From Sphingobium sp. KCTC 72723 (GTDB taxonomy: Bacteria > Pseudomonadota > Alphaproteobacteria > Sphingomonadales > Sphingomonadaceae), in contig NZ_CP060388.1 of NCBI RefSeq assembly GCF_014280435.1, positions 3,609,501 through 3,673,500 of the forward strand: DNA of 64,000 nucleotides, read 5' to 3'. Each line of letters begins with the position of its first letter. The first letter of the stretch is position 1. Made by a program: the position numbers and the translations under genes. Positions 35,674 through 45,063 of the stretch are shown in pieces. Under the pieces are notes generated by a model that did no database searches, was not told the origin of the DNA, and saw only the letters and a list, made by a program, of their open reading frames with translations.

Positions 35674-36906
35674 ATGAAAATGAATGCGATTGTTGCAGGC
35701 GTCGGCATGACGACCTTTGGAAAGCACACCGCCCGTTCCCTCAAGAGCCTCGCTGGAGAAGCCATTGCGGCTGCCCTTGCGGACGCCGGCCTCTCCAGCG
35801 CAGACATTCAGGCCGCCTATATGGGCAATGCTGCGGCTGGCACCATCACCGGGCAGGTGTGCATCCCCGGCGAAGTCGTGCTGCGCGAAATGGGGATTGG
35901 CGGCATCCCGGTCATAAACGTCGAAAACGCCTGTGCGACCGCATCGACGGCGCTCAACCAGGCGGCCACCATGGTGACCTTCGGCGCGTATGACATCGTC
36001 CTTGCCTGTGGCTATGAGAAGCTGACCCATCCGGACAAGGCAAAGACCTTTTGTGTTTTTTCCGGTGCTGTCGATGTACTCGCGATGGACGAGCTTCGCC
36101 AACAGATTGACGCGAAGATGGCGGCTGTTGGTATGGAAGTGGATCCGGAAACCGCCGCCAGCCGATCACTTTTCATGGACATATATGCGACCGAGGCAAT
36201 CGGTCACATGCAGAAATATGGCACGACGCGAGAGCAATTGGCTGCGGTGCCGGCGAAAAATTCAAAGTTTGGCGCGCTCAATCCCAGGGCACAGTTTTGT
36301 GATGTCGTGAGTGTCGAAGACGTTCTGGCGTCCCGCGAGATCATCTGGCCACTAACCTTGCCGATGTGTTCGCCCATTGGCGATGGTGCCGCCGCAGTCA
36401 TCCTGATCAGTGAGCGCAAGGCACGCGAACTGGGGCTTGTCGATCCGGTAAGGATTATGGCCTCCACACTACAGAGTAGTTGGGATTATCCGGCGGGCGA
36501 AGAGTCGCTCGTCTTCTATAAAGCCGTTGCCCAGACCTATGAGGACGCAGGCGTCGGTCCTGAGGATCTGGATGTGGTCGAACTTCACGATGCGTCGGCC
36601 TCGTCCGAAATTCTCCACACCGAATATCTAGGGCTTTGCGCACCCGGCGAGGGCGGCAGGCTCGTGGAATCCGGCGCTACCGGTCCGGGAGGGCGGATCA
36701 TCGTCAACCCGTCTGGCGGCTTACTTCGGAAGGGACACCCGATCGGCGCAACCGGCATCGCACAGATCGTCGAGCTGACCGAACAATTGCAGGGCCGCTC
36801 CGGAGCACGCCAGACGGCAGGCGCGCGCATCGGCCTGGCGGAAAATGGCGGCGGTTACATCAACGGTGACGTCGCGGCCCTGTGCGTCACAATCTTGAAA
36901 CGGTGA
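35674..36906 (+). CDS. Thiolase-family protein (SCP-x/lipid-transfer type)
   Basis: 410 residues. The nucleophilic Cys is in NVENACATAS (Cys 87) and the catalytic His in KGHPIGATG (near 355). The second Cys of classic thiolases is missing (GLAENGGGYINGD at the C-terminus), as in the SCP-2-type thiolases and 'lipid-transfer protein' group involved in steroid and branched acyl degradation. ELHDASASSEI replaces the usual HDCF. It probably releases acetyl- or propionyl-CoA, or performs a retro-aldol/retro-Claisen step. It lies 27 bp after the dehydrogenase and 4 bp before the ligase. Confidence 0.87.
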   Translation: MKMNAIVAGVGMTTFGKHTARSLKSLAGEAIAAALADAGLSSADIQAAYMGNAAAGTITGQVCIPGEVVLREMGIGGIPVINVENACATASTALNQAATMVTFGAYDIVLACGYEKLTHPDKAKTFCVFSGAVDVLAMDELRQQIDAKMAAVGMEVDPETAASRSLFMDIYATEAIGHMQKYGTTREQLAAVPAKNSKFGALNPRAQFCDVVSVEDVLASREIIWPLTLPMCSPIGDGAAAVILISERKARELGLVDPVRIMASTLQSSWDYPAGEESLVFYKAVAQTYEDAGVGPEDLDVVELHDASASSEILHTEYLGLCAPGEGGRLVESGATGPGGRIIVNPSGGLLRKGHPIGATGIAQIVELTEQLQGRSGARQTAGARIGLAENGGGYINGDVAALCVTILKR

Positions 36907-36910
36907 AGCT

Positions 36911-38527
36911 ATGACGACAATCCCTCCTATCAGTATCGCGCATCTCATCGCCGATCGCGCGGCATGCCAGCCCGATCTGGATGTGCTGACTTTTGAACAT
37001 GAAGGTAATTTCGAGAGCCGGACCTATGCCCAGCTGTGGGAAAATGCCCAGCGCATAGCTGGCGTTTTGGCCGATCGTGGTTTGAGCCAAGGGGATCGCT
37101 TTGCCCTTCTGATCCTGAACCATCCTGAATTCGTCGAGACGATGATCGCATCAGCGATATTGGGAACGGTATTCGTACCTATCGACCCACGCACGCGCGG
37201 CGACAAACTCGCCTACATGTTACGCGATTCTGGATGCCTTGGCGTATTGGCTGCGAGCTACTCGCTGCCGGGCCTGATCGAGGCGCTGGCGAAGGCACCT
37301 GAAATTCGCTGGGCGATAGCCGTGGACGAAGCCGGGCCTCAGGGCAGCGCACTGCCAGTGTTTAGCCTGCGAACCGCGATGAACGATGCCCCTCCCGCCG
37401 AACATCGCGCGATCATGGTGCGGCAGGACGTAGAGCCGATGCAGGTTATGTATACATCCGGGACGACCGGGGACCCCAAAGGGATTGTCATTCCCCATGC
37501 TCGTTTCAATGCAGTGTCCGGCCATGGCGAGGCGGTATTCGGATATAGACTGGATGATCGCCCCTACAGCGGATTATCGCTGACCCACGGCAATGCCCAA
37601 TTCGTAACATTGGCGCCATCGCTCAGGATGGGCCTGCGCGCAGTGTTCAGTCGCAAGTTCACCAAGTCGCGCCTGTGGGACATCACCCGGACGCTCGGAT
37701 GCACAACCTTCTCCTTACTGGGTGGAATGGTAACGGCCATATTCGCGGAGGCACCCAAGCCGGACGATGCTGACAATCCGGTTCGGCTAGTCATCTCCGC
37801 AGGCATGCCCGCCGCGATCTGGGAAGATTTCGAACGCCGGTTCGGCGTCGATGTCTTCGAGTTCTTCGGTGCGATGGAAGGCGGAATGACGATAAAGCGG
37901 GTCGGTGAAGGCCCGGTGGGCAGTTGCGGTCGGATTGCCCCCGGCCTTATCGGCAAGATTGTCGATGAAGACGGGATTGAAGTGTCCCTCGGCCAGTCGG
38001 GGGAATTGTGCTTTCGGCTGGAGGCCGGGCCGTTTCCACCCGTCACCTATATCAACAATCCCGCCGCGTCCGCGCTGAAGGTCGTGGACGGCTGGTTGCA
38101 TTCCGGCGACATCGTGCACGCCGATGCTGATGGCTGGATATTCTACGAATTTCGCAAGGGCGGCGGCATTCGGCGGAATGGCGAATTCATAAACCCGGCC
38201 TTCGTGGAAAAGGCGCTCGCGCTGCATCCCGACGTCGATGACGTCTTCGTCTATGGCGTTCGCGCCGAACGGGGCGCGCCGGGCGAGAAACATGTCGTCG
38301 CGGCCATTGTTCCGCGCGACCATGCGACTTTCGAGCCGGAAAGCCTGTTCGCCTGGGCGCGCGAACGGCTGGAATCAAACATGCAACTGGATTTCGTCCA
38401 TGTGGTCCATGAAATCCCGAAAACAGCCTCTGAAAAGCCCCAGGAACGTTTTTTGATTGAGGCCTTCACCCGTGATTCCGGGGCCATTCACGGACCGCAG
38501 AACAAGAGCAAGGAGTTGAGTGCATGA
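36911..38527 (+). CDS. AMP-binding acyl-CoA synthetase
   Basis: 538 residues. The P-loop-like motif MYTSGTTGDPKGIV lies near 180, then FEFFGAMEGGMTIKRVG (near 316) and the hinge WLHSGDIVHADADGW (near 396). The C-terminal IPKTASEKPQERF provides a lysine at the catalytic position. It resembles the crotonobetaine/carnitine-CoA ligase branch. It would activate the operon's carboxylic substrate. The stop overlaps the next start by four bases (ATGA), which shows translational coupling. Confidence 0.87.
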   Translation: MTTIPPISIAHLIADRAACQPDLDVLTFEHEGNFESRTYAQLWENAQRIAGVLADRGLSQGDRFALLILNHPEFVETMIASAILGTVFVPIDPRTRGDKLAYMLRDSGCLGVLAASYSLPGLIEALAKAPEIRWAIAVDEAGPQGSALPVFSLRTAMNDAPPAEHRAIMVRQDVEPMQVMYTSGTTGDPKGIVIPHARFNAVSGHGEAVFGYRLDDRPYSGLSLTHGNAQFVTLAPSLRMGLRAVFSRKFTKSRLWDITRTLGCTTFSLLGGMVTAIFAEAPKPDDADNPVRLVISAGMPAAIWEDFERRFGVDVFEFFGAMEGGMTIKRVGEGPVGSCGRIAPGLIGKIVDEDGIEVSLGQSGELCFRLEAGPFPPVTYINNPAASALKVVDGWLHSGDIVHADADGWIFYEFRKGGGIRRNGEFINPAFVEKALALHPDVDDVFVYGVRAERGAPGEKHVVAAIVPRDHATFEPESLFAWARERLESNMQLDFVHVVHEIPKTASEKPQERFLIEAFTRDSGAIHGPQNKSKELSA

Positions 38528-39639
38528 GTGACATCAAGGTCGTCCTATACGGCGCCAGCGGCTACACTGGCGAGCATGTCATGTGGAAGCTTGCGGAACG
38601 CGGCGTGCCCTTCATCGCAGCGGGCCGCAACAAGGCGCGGCTTGAAGCGCGCCTGAAAGCCCAACCCGAACTGGTGGGCGCACGGTATGAAGTCGTGGAA
38701 ATCGCGCACGATGAGGTAGCGCTGACAGAACTGCTACGCGGCAAGACCGTCGTTCACAATCTTGTCGGTCCTTATATGCAGTTGGGCGAGCCGGTCGTGA
38801 AAGCGGCGCTTGCGGCCGGTTGCCACTATCTGGACGCGACCGGCGAGCAGGACTGGAAAGTCTTCATTCGTGACACTTATGGTGCGGCTTTTGCGGCAAA
38901 GGGGCTGGTTCTTGCTCCGGCAACGTCCTCGATGTGGACTTCGGGCTTGTTGGCGGCAGAATCCGTGCTGGAAAAGCCGGGGATCGACAGCGTAGACATT
39001 CTCTATACGCTCCACGGAATTCCATCCGCTGCTTCAACGCTTAGTTTTATGCGGATGTGTTGCCAGACCCAGTTGAGACTGGTCGATAATAAACTTACGC
39101 CCTGGCCGGCGTCGGCACATTTCCAGGTGTCTGTCCCCGGAATCCATCAGGTCCTGACGGCCCTGCCCTGGAGCGGCGGCGGTGAATCGCTGTATTTCGA
39201 ACATGATCCTCGCGTCATCAATTGCTCCACGCTGGTCACTTTCCGCAACCAGGGGCTGATGACGATGCTGGTACCCAAGATGCAGGAATTCGCCGAGAAA
39301 TATGCCCATTTGCCCGCTGCTGAGCAGGAGGAAGCAACCAATGCCTGGGCTAATGAAATCGCGCCGCAGGGTGATATGCCGCGAGAGGATTATACGCAGC
39401 ACCGCGTACTCTTCACATGTCATGGCCGCGGAACCCTGGTCGCACGGTCCGTCGCCATATGGGGCGTTACCGGTTATGTGATGACAGCGGTCATCGGCGC
39501 CACCATCATCGATACCCTGCTCCAAGGCCGGCCGAAAGAGGTCGGTTTCCAGTCTCCCGTCAAGGTTGTGGGCGTTCACAGGATGCGATCCGAACTCGAA
39601 GCCGAAGGGGTATTCGGCCAGACATCGGTGCTGTTCTGA
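38524..39639 (+). CDS. Saccharopine dehydrogenase-like oxidoreductase
   Basis: 371 residues. The N-terminal Rossmann motif is VVLYGASGYTGEHVMWKLAERG (residues 5-26), followed by VVHNLVGPYMQLGEPVVKAALAAGCHYLDATGE (about 75-107), the hallmark of the saccharopine-dehydrogenase/trans-acting enoyl reductase fold. The C-terminal half is less conserved and contains a two-Cys segment FMRMCCQTQ. Lysine biosynthesis is not its role here. Homologues reduce enoyl groups in lipid pathways, so reduction of an unsaturated CoA ester or ring is plausible. It overlaps both neighbours (4 and 1 bases). Confidence 0.8.
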   Translation: MSDIKVVLYGASGYTGEHVMWKLAERGVPFIAAGRNKARLEARLKAQPELVGARYEVVEIAHDEVALTELLRGKTVVHNLVGPYMQLGEPVVKAALAAGCHYLDATGEQDWKVFIRDTYGAAFAAKGLVLAPATSSMWTSGLLAAESVLEKPGIDSVDILYTLHGIPSAASTLSFMRMCCQTQLRLVDNKLTPWPASAHFQVSVPGIHQVLTALPWSGGGESLYFEHDPRVINCSTLVTFRNQGLMTMLVPKMQEFAEKYAHLPAAEQEEATNAWANEIAPQGDMPREDYTQHRVLFTCHGRGTLVARSVAIWGVTGYVMTAVIGATIIDTLLQGRPKEVGFQSPVKVVGVHRMRSELEAEGVFGQTSVLF

Positions 39640-40421
39640 TGGGGCGCGTCAACGGCAAACGCATCTTGGTGACGGGTGGCGGTTCGGGATTGGGCGCTGC
39701 GTTCGTAACGCGCCTTGCCGAAGAGGGTGCCCGCCTCTTCATCGCCGATATCGACATGTCGTCGGGCGAAGCCCTGGCGCGCGCGACCGGTGGAACCTTC
39801 TTGCCGCTCGATGTGTCCGATGAGGACGCTTGGGTCAGTGCGATCGCGACAGTGGAGCGGGATGCTGGTGGCCTTGACGGTCTGGTCAACAATGCCGGGC
39901 TTGCCAGCAGCAAGGGGGGCGAGGACATCGAGACGATCGACCTGACCGATCTGCACCGGATATTCGCCGTGAATGTAGATGGCACGATATTGGGTTGCAA
40001 ACACGCCATTCCCCTGATGTCGCGATCGGGCGGCGGCTCGATCGTCAATCTTTCCTCGATCGCAGCACTCATACCGGCGGCCTTCGTAGTGAGTTACGGT
40101 GCGAGCAAGGCCACCGTGGCGCATTTGACGCGATCGATCGCGATGCATTGCGCCGGCAAGGGCCAGGCCATACGCTGCAATTCAGTTCATCCCGGCCAAG
40201 TTCGTACCGCGATGATGGAATCCATCATCGCGCGCATGGGCCAGGACACGAATATGGGCCAGGCCAAGGCCGAGCAGACCTTTCTCGATCAGATCCCCTT
40301 GCGCAAATTTCAGGAAGCGATCGATATCGCCAATGCCGTGTTGTTCCTTCTCTCCGATGAGGCACGCTTCATCACCGGCACCCAATTGATTGTCGATGGC
40401 GGCATGACACTCTCAAACTGA
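39639..40421 (+). CDS. SDR-family oxidoreductase
   Basis: 260 residues from the ATG at 39639, which overlaps the previous stop (TGATG). The cofactor motif is TGGGSGLG (12-19), with LDVSD, NNAG near 87, NLSSIAA, YGASK (catalytic Tyr-Lys, near 154) and a VDGG end. Likely a beta-hydroxyacyl-CoA or ring-alcohol dehydrogenase of the operon. Confidence 0.87.
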   Translation: MGRVNGKRILVTGGGSGLGAAFVTRLAEEGARLFIADIDMSSGEALARATGGTFLPLDVSDEDAWVSAIATVERDAGGLDGLVNNAGLASSKGGEDIETIDLTDLHRIFAVNVDGTILGCKHAIPLMSRSGGGSIVNLSSIAALIPAAFVVSYGASKATVAHLTRSIAMHCAGKGQAIRCNSVHPGQVRTAMMESIIARMGQDTNMGQAKAEQTFLDQIPLRKFQEAIDIANAVLFLLSDEARFITGTQLIVDGGMTLSN

Positions 40422-40431
40422 GGTACATCAT

Positions 40432-41193
40432 ATGAATTGCCTGGGGCGCTTTGCAGACAAGGTCGTCGCCGTCACTGGCGGCGGATCCGGAATTGGCGAA
40501 GCAATATGCCATCGCATCGCATCGGAAGGCGGACGCATTGCCCTCCTCGACCTGAATATCGAAGCCGCCGAGCGCGTCGCCGCCGTGATCCGCGGCAATG
40601 GCGGGAAGGCAGATGCCTATCGCGCGGATGTAACGGACGCTGCTGGGCTGGCCACCCTTTTTGATAGGGTCGTCTCTCATACCGGAGGATTGGACGCGGC
40701 CGTAAACAGCGCCGGGATCGGGGGGCCTTTTGTACCCTCGCTCGAATATCCGCTCGACTGGTGGCAACGCACGCTCGACATCAATCTGTCCGGCGTTTTC
40801 TACAGTATCCGCGCCGAGCTTCCGCACATGATAAAGGCCGGCAAGGGCAATATTGTCAACATCTCGTCGGTCTGCGGCATTATCGGCCAGGCGGGAACTG
40901 CCGCTTATGTCGCGACCAAGCACGCCCTTATCGGACTGACCAAAACCTTGGCGCTCGAATACGGTCGGCAGGGCATCCGCGTGAATGCCGTGGGGCCGAC
41001 CTATATCCGCACGCCGTTAACGCTGGCCGAGATTCCCCAAGAGCAATGGGCGATGCTGGACGAGCGGCATGCGACGGGCCGGTGCGCCACGCCAGAAGAT
41101 GTCGCGGCGCTGACGGCCTTTCTGGCATCGGACGATTCCGGGTCCGTCACGGGATCCTTTCACCTGGTTGACGGCGGTTTGACGGCGGGATGA
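40432..41193 (+). CDS. SDR-family oxidoreductase
   Basis: 253 residues, 10 bp after the previous gene. The cofactor motif is TGGGSGIGEA (near 14-23), NSAG replaces NNAG near 91, NISSVCG carries the Ser, and YVATKHALIG the Tyr-Lys pair near 157. LLDLN at the end of beta-2 suggests NAD use. It shares its stop region with the following crotonase (4-base overlap). Three different SDRs in one operon imply several alcohol/ketone steps or a cascade on a ring. Confidence 0.87.
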   Translation: MNCLGRFADKVVAVTGGGSGIGEAICHRIASEGGRIALLDLNIEAAERVAAVIRGNGGKADAYRADVTDAAGLATLFDRVVSHTGGLDAAVNSAGIGGPFVPSLEYPLDWWQRTLDINLSGVFYSIRAELPHMIKAGKGNIVNISSVCGIIGQAGTAAYVATKHALIGLTKTLALEYGRQGIRVNAVGPTYIRTPLTLAEIPQEQWAMLDERHATGRCATPEDVAALTAFLASDDSGSVTGSFHLVDGGLTAG

Positions 41194-42056
41194 CCGACCT
41201 GCCGCACCTGAAAGCGATGCGTCTCACTGTCTGCGGAGCGATTGCGACGGTCACGATCGACAATCCGCCCCTCAATCTCCTAGATGCGGTCTTGTTCGCA
41301 GATCTGGACCGGCTCGGGCAATGGCTGGAAAGCGATACGGATCTGCGGGTGGTTGTTTTCGAAAGCGCGAACGCCGATTTTTTCATCGCCCATGCCGACC
41401 TTGAGATGCTGGAGGGCCTCTCGCGTACGATCCAGCCCAGGCTTTCTCAGCCGTCGCCACACCAGCAAACTATCGAACGGTTTCGAACACTGCCTCAAGT
41501 GACGATCGGCAAACTCGAAGGCATTGCGCGCGGAGGCGGGAGCGAGTTCCTCCTTGCGCTCGACATGCGGTTCGGGGCCCTGGATCGGGCAATTTTAGGG
41601 CAGCCGGAAGTAGCGCTCGGCTTTCCGCCCGGTTGCGGGGCGACGCAAAGACTGCCTCGGCTGGTAGGCCGGGCTCACGCCCTCGAGGCCATTCTGGGCG
41701 GCGGAGACTATGACGCGCAAGACGCGGCGCGGATCGGCTGGCTCAATCGCGCACTCCCAGCGAATGAACTGGGCGATTTTATCGACAATCTTGCAAGGCG
41801 GATCGCAAGCTATCCGCGAATGGCCATCATGGCTGCGAAGTCCGCCATTGATACGTCGGCGCCCACGTTGCGCGAAGGTTTATGCGACGAATTCCAGGCA
41901 TTCCATGTCGCCTATGGATCAGACGACGCCCAGCTTCGCATGAAGCGTGCCATGGCGCGCGGCTTTCAGACAAAAGCCGTCGAGACCGTGCCTCTTGAAA
42001 GCTGGCTTGTTGCACTTTCCGACACCGCCATCGACCAAGAGGGAAAAAGCCTGTGA
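41190..42056 (+). CDS. Enoyl-CoA hydratase/isomerase
   Basis: 288 residues. Crotonase features are VTIDNPPLNLLD, the oxyanion segment NADFFIAHADLEML, and GIARGGGSEFLLALDMRF (first Glu). GQPEVALGFPPGCGATQRLPRLVG carries the second Glu and the usual QRLPR motif. Both catalytic Glu are therefore in place, unlike the crotonase at 6813. A genuine hydratase of the beta-oxidation-like route is the best reading. It overlaps its neighbours by 4 bases on each side. Confidence 0.87.
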   Translation: MTDLPHLKAMRLTVCGAIATVTIDNPPLNLLDAVLFADLDRLGQWLESDTDLRVVVFESANADFFIAHADLEMLEGLSRTIQPRLSQPSPHQQTIERFRTLPQVTIGKLEGIARGGGSEFLLALDMRFGALDRAILGQPEVALGFPPGCGATQRLPRLVGRAHALEAILGGGDYDAQDAARIGWLNRALPANELGDFIDNLARRIASYPRMAIMAAKSAIDTSAPTLREGLCDEFQAFHVAYGSDDAQLRMKRAMARGFQTKAVETVPLESWLVALSDTAIDQEGKSL

Positions 42057-42433
42057 TCACCTTGTTCTATTGCCTGCGGCGGCTACCCACCATGAGCATC
42101 GCTGAATTTAGCGACTACTGGTTCGGGCCACATGCAGAGCTGGTTCGCAACCATGCAGAAAGGCTCAGCATCGTTCGCTATGTTCAGCATCACGGTGTCG
42201 CTCCGGAAGCGGCCCTCGCCATGCAATCTGCACGGGGCCTCGACGATCCCTTCGACGGCATCGCGGAAATCGCGTTCGAGAGTTTTGAAGCTCTCGAGCG
42301 TGCCAATCTCAGCCCGGAAGCGGCGCAAGCACAGGCGACGCTCGCCAATGACGAGGATCAGTTCATCGACCGCGCGCGTTCGTCGATCATCTTCGCTCAA
42401 TCCAGGCCCGTAATCGGCGGTGCCCCGCTATGA
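42053..42433 (+). CDS. EthD-domain protein
   Basis: 126 residues from GTG 42053, coupled to the crotonase stop (GTGA). It is a ferredoxin-like alpha-beta barrel of the EthD type: ITLFYCLRRLPTMSIAEFSDYW near the start, with the conserved GPHAELV and a late FIDRARSSIIFAQ. EthD-like proteins are small dimers found with monooxygenases, dehydratases and ring-modifying enzymes. Some are decarboxylases or cyclases, many uncharacterised. Its conserved place within a CoA operon suggests a real catalytic or chaperoning step. A substrate cannot be inferred. Confidence 0.78.
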   Translation: MITLFYCLRRLPTMSIAEFSDYWFGPHAELVRNHAERLSIVRYVQHHGVAPEAALAMQSARGLDDPFDGIAEIAFESFEALERANLSPEAAQAQATLANDEDQFIDRARSSIIFAQSRPVIGGAPL

Positions 42434-43224
42434 GTGGCCGCTTTGATGGCAAGGTAGCCCTGATTACCGGCGGTGGAACGGGAATCGGCGCGGCAACGGC
42501 CCGTCGGCTTGCAGCGGAAGGGGCGCGTGTGGTCGTAACCGGAAGAAGGCCGGAGCACATCGAGAAGATCGCGTATGAAACGGGCGGCCGAGCAGTTGCA
42601 GGCGATACCAGTTCGCTGGCGCATATCGAGGAAGCCGTCGCCGCCGCATGCGATACTTTCGGGGGTCTGGACATTCTCGTTGCCAACGCCGGCGTCGAGC
42701 TGTTCGGTTCGGTCGAGACCGTGGATATCATGGATTGGCGCCGGACGCTGGAGATCAACGTGGAAGGCGCCATGCTGGCGGCGCGAGTGGCGGTCCCCCG
42801 GATGCGCCAACGCGGCGAAGGTGCCATCGTCCTGGTGGCATCCGTGGCGGCGCTTTCGGGCGCGCCTCACTATGTTTCCTATCTCACCAGCAAAGCGGCC
42901 TTGCTCGGTCTCAATCGCTCGCTCGCTTATGACTTTGGGCCCGAGAATATTCGTTGCAACGCCCTTTGTCCCGGATGGGTAAGGACCGAAATGGCCGAGC
43001 GCGCCTTGGGGGAATTTGCCCACGCACAAGGCATTACGCTTGAAGAAATGATAGCAAAAGTCGTGGGTCCTTATCCGCTGCGCCGCATGGGTAATCCGGC
43101 GGAGATTGCCGGGACAATCGCGTTCCTCGCATCACGCGACGCGGCATTTATCACTGGGACGACGATCGTAGCGGACGGCGGCGGTGCAATCGTCGATATC
43201 GGAACACTTGCCTTCGCATCCTGA
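42430..43224 (+). CDS. SDR-family oxidoreductase
   Basis: 264 residues, overlapping the EthD gene by 4 bases. The motif is TGGGTGIGAA (14-23). VVVTGRRPE at the end of beta-2 (Arg-Arg, typical of NADP use) distinguishes it from the two SDRs upstream. ANAG lies near 88, LVASVAA carries the Ser, YLTSKAALLG holds the catalytic pair near 156, and the end is ADGGGAI. Confidence 0.86.
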   Translation: MSGRFDGKVALITGGGTGIGAATARRLAAEGARVVVTGRRPEHIEKIAYETGGRAVAGDTSSLAHIEEAVAAACDTFGGLDILVANAGVELFGSVETVDIMDWRRTLEINVEGAMLAARVAVPRMRQRGEGAIVLVASVAALSGAPHYVSYLTSKAALLGLNRSLAYDFGPENIRCNALCPGWVRTEMAERALGEFAHAQGITLEEMIAKVVGPYPLRRMGNPAEIAGTIAFLASRDAAFITGTTIVADGGGAIVDIGTLAFAS

Positions 43225-43227
43225 TGC

Positions 43228-44997
43228 ATGATCGGGCATTCATCTAGAAAGCGAACATACGTGACGTCGGAATCGGACATGGACGCAGCGGCTATGATTG
43301 CCGCACATATCGAACTGAACAGCGGCATGGACCGGCTCCGGCAGGTTAGGCCGGAATTTGCAGCAGCCGACGCAGATACAATTTCTGCCATTCTCTCGGA
43401 AGCGGCGAAGTTCTCGTCGGCCTATCTCGCGCCGCTTAACCCGATCGCCGATCAAGAGGCGTGCCGTCTCGAAGATGGACGCGTTCGCACCGTGGCCGGA
43501 CATCGCGATGCGTGGAAAGCTTTTGTCGATGGGGGCTGGCCAACGCTTGATCAATCGGCTGATTTTGGCGGGCAGAATTTGCCGCTCGTACTCTGGGCCG
43601 GCTGTCAGGAACTGTTCGATCGGGGATGCGTCGCGTTCGGTATGCTTCCCGGCCCCCAGCGCGCTGCTGCGCATCTGCTGGCAGCATGGGGCGACGAAGC
43701 GACAAAATCAGAATGGTTGCCAAAGCTTGTGACAGGCGAATGGGGCGCAACAATCTGCATTTCGGAGGCTGACGCAGGATCGGATGTCGGTCGTTTGCGA
43801 ACCACTGCAGCGGTGGATGATACAGGTATCTGGCGCATTACGGGCGAGAAGATGTGGATTTCTTTCGGCGACCATGACCTCACACCTCGGATCGGCCATT
43901 TTCTGCTCGCCAGGGAAACCGGGCCATCCGGTGGTATAAGCCTGTTTCTAGTCCCCGATACAATCACCAACCCGGACGGTGAGACATCGCGCAATGCGAT
44001 AGTAGTGCGCCGGATCGAAGAGAAGATGGGCCTGCACGGATCGCCAACCTGCGCGCTGGGTTTCGAGGGTGCCCAGGCTTTCCTTGTGGGGCAGCCGGGC
44101 CGAGGCCTGGCGCAGCTCTTCGTGATGATCACGAATATGCGGCTGTCTGTTGGCGTTCAGGGATTGGGGCTTGCATCGCTGGCTGCCGATATTGGGGCGG
44201 CTTACGCCGAGGAGCGCCGGCAAGGTGGTTCACCAAAGAGCCCTGCGGTACCGATCGTTCAGCATCGCGATATTCAACGCCTTCTGCTTGGCATGGAAGC
44301 GCGGGTCGAAATGCTGCGTGGGCTCATACTGACAGCCGCTATTCAGGCCGACCTCGCGACACATGAGAGCGATCCGGACGCGGCCGCCAGGGCCCGGGGA
44401 CTGACGCAATGGTTGCTGCCTATCGTCAAGACGACGGGTGGCGAGTTTGCATTCGATAATGCAAATGATGCGATACAGGTTCTCGGGGGGGCGGGGTACA
44501 CCCGCGAATGGCCAGTGGAACAGATCCTCCGCGATGCCAGGGTATTCACCGTCTATGAGGGAACCACCGGCATGCAGGCGATCGACCTGCTCCACCGGCG
44601 CCTATGGAAAGACGAAGGCGCGGGACTGAAGCTGTTTTTGCAGGATGCCCGACAATGCGCTGCCAGATGCGCCGCACCTGACCATGTTTCCGCGCTGCAA
44701 TGCTTCGATCTTCTGGAGGATGCGGCGAAGCAGCTTGGCGCGCTTGCATCGTCACCTCGGAATGCGGAAGCGAGCGCAACCGCCTTTCTTCACCTTGCAT
44801 CGACGTGCGCGCTTAGCTGGATTGCCGTACAGTTAGCGGACCTCGATGGTTCGCCGCTACACGCTCGGCTCGGTATACTGGGACGGTATTGGCTGAAATC
44901 GGCAAAGGCACATGCAGACCTGGCCCATAGCCAAGTTCGGGAAGGAGCCACTCTTCTCTCGGAGTTCGATGCTCTGCGCTCCAACAGGAGCATGTGA
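43228..44997 (+). CDS. Acyl-CoA dehydrogenase family protein (2), long form
   Basis: 589 residues, or 572 if translation starts at the ATG at 43279; neither has a strong ribosome site. This is the roughly 600-residue FadE/DmdC-like form with an extra N-terminal segment and a C-terminal helical domain. Signatures are ICISEADAGSDVG (near 175), WRITGEKMWISFGD, IEEKMGLHGSPTCAL (near 265), VLGGAGYTREWPVEQILRDARV (near 418) and VYEGTTGMQAIDL with the catalytic Glu (near 442). It probably acts on a different chain length or intermediate than the dehydrogenase at 34348. Confidence 0.88.
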   Translation: MIGHSSRKRTYVTSESDMDAAAMIAAHIELNSGMDRLRQVRPEFAAADADTISAILSEAAKFSSAYLAPLNPIADQEACRLEDGRVRTVAGHRDAWKAFVDGGWPTLDQSADFGGQNLPLVLWAGCQELFDRGCVAFGMLPGPQRAAAHLLAAWGDEATKSEWLPKLVTGEWGATICISEADAGSDVGRLRTTAAVDDTGIWRITGEKMWISFGDHDLTPRIGHFLLARETGPSGGISLFLVPDTITNPDGETSRNAIVVRRIEEKMGLHGSPTCALGFEGAQAFLVGQPGRGLAQLFVMITNMRLSVGVQGLGLASLAADIGAAYAEERRQGGSPKSPAVPIVQHRDIQRLLLGMEARVEMLRGLILTAAIQADLATHESDPDAAARARGLTQWLLPIVKTTGGEFAFDNANDAIQVLGGAGYTREWPVEQILRDARVFTVYEGTTGMQAIDLLHRRLWKDEGAGLKLFLQDARQCAARCAAPDHVSALQCFDLLEDAAKQLGALASSPRNAEASATAFLHLASTCALSWIAVQLADLDGSPLHARLGILGRYWLKSAKAHADLAHSQVREGATLLSEFDALRSNRSM

Positions 44998-45063
44998 AAT
45001 TATCGCTACTGTCTCAAATTGCCGCCCGCGCCGGGAGAACGGCCAGATCTCCTGGGAGCCCCC

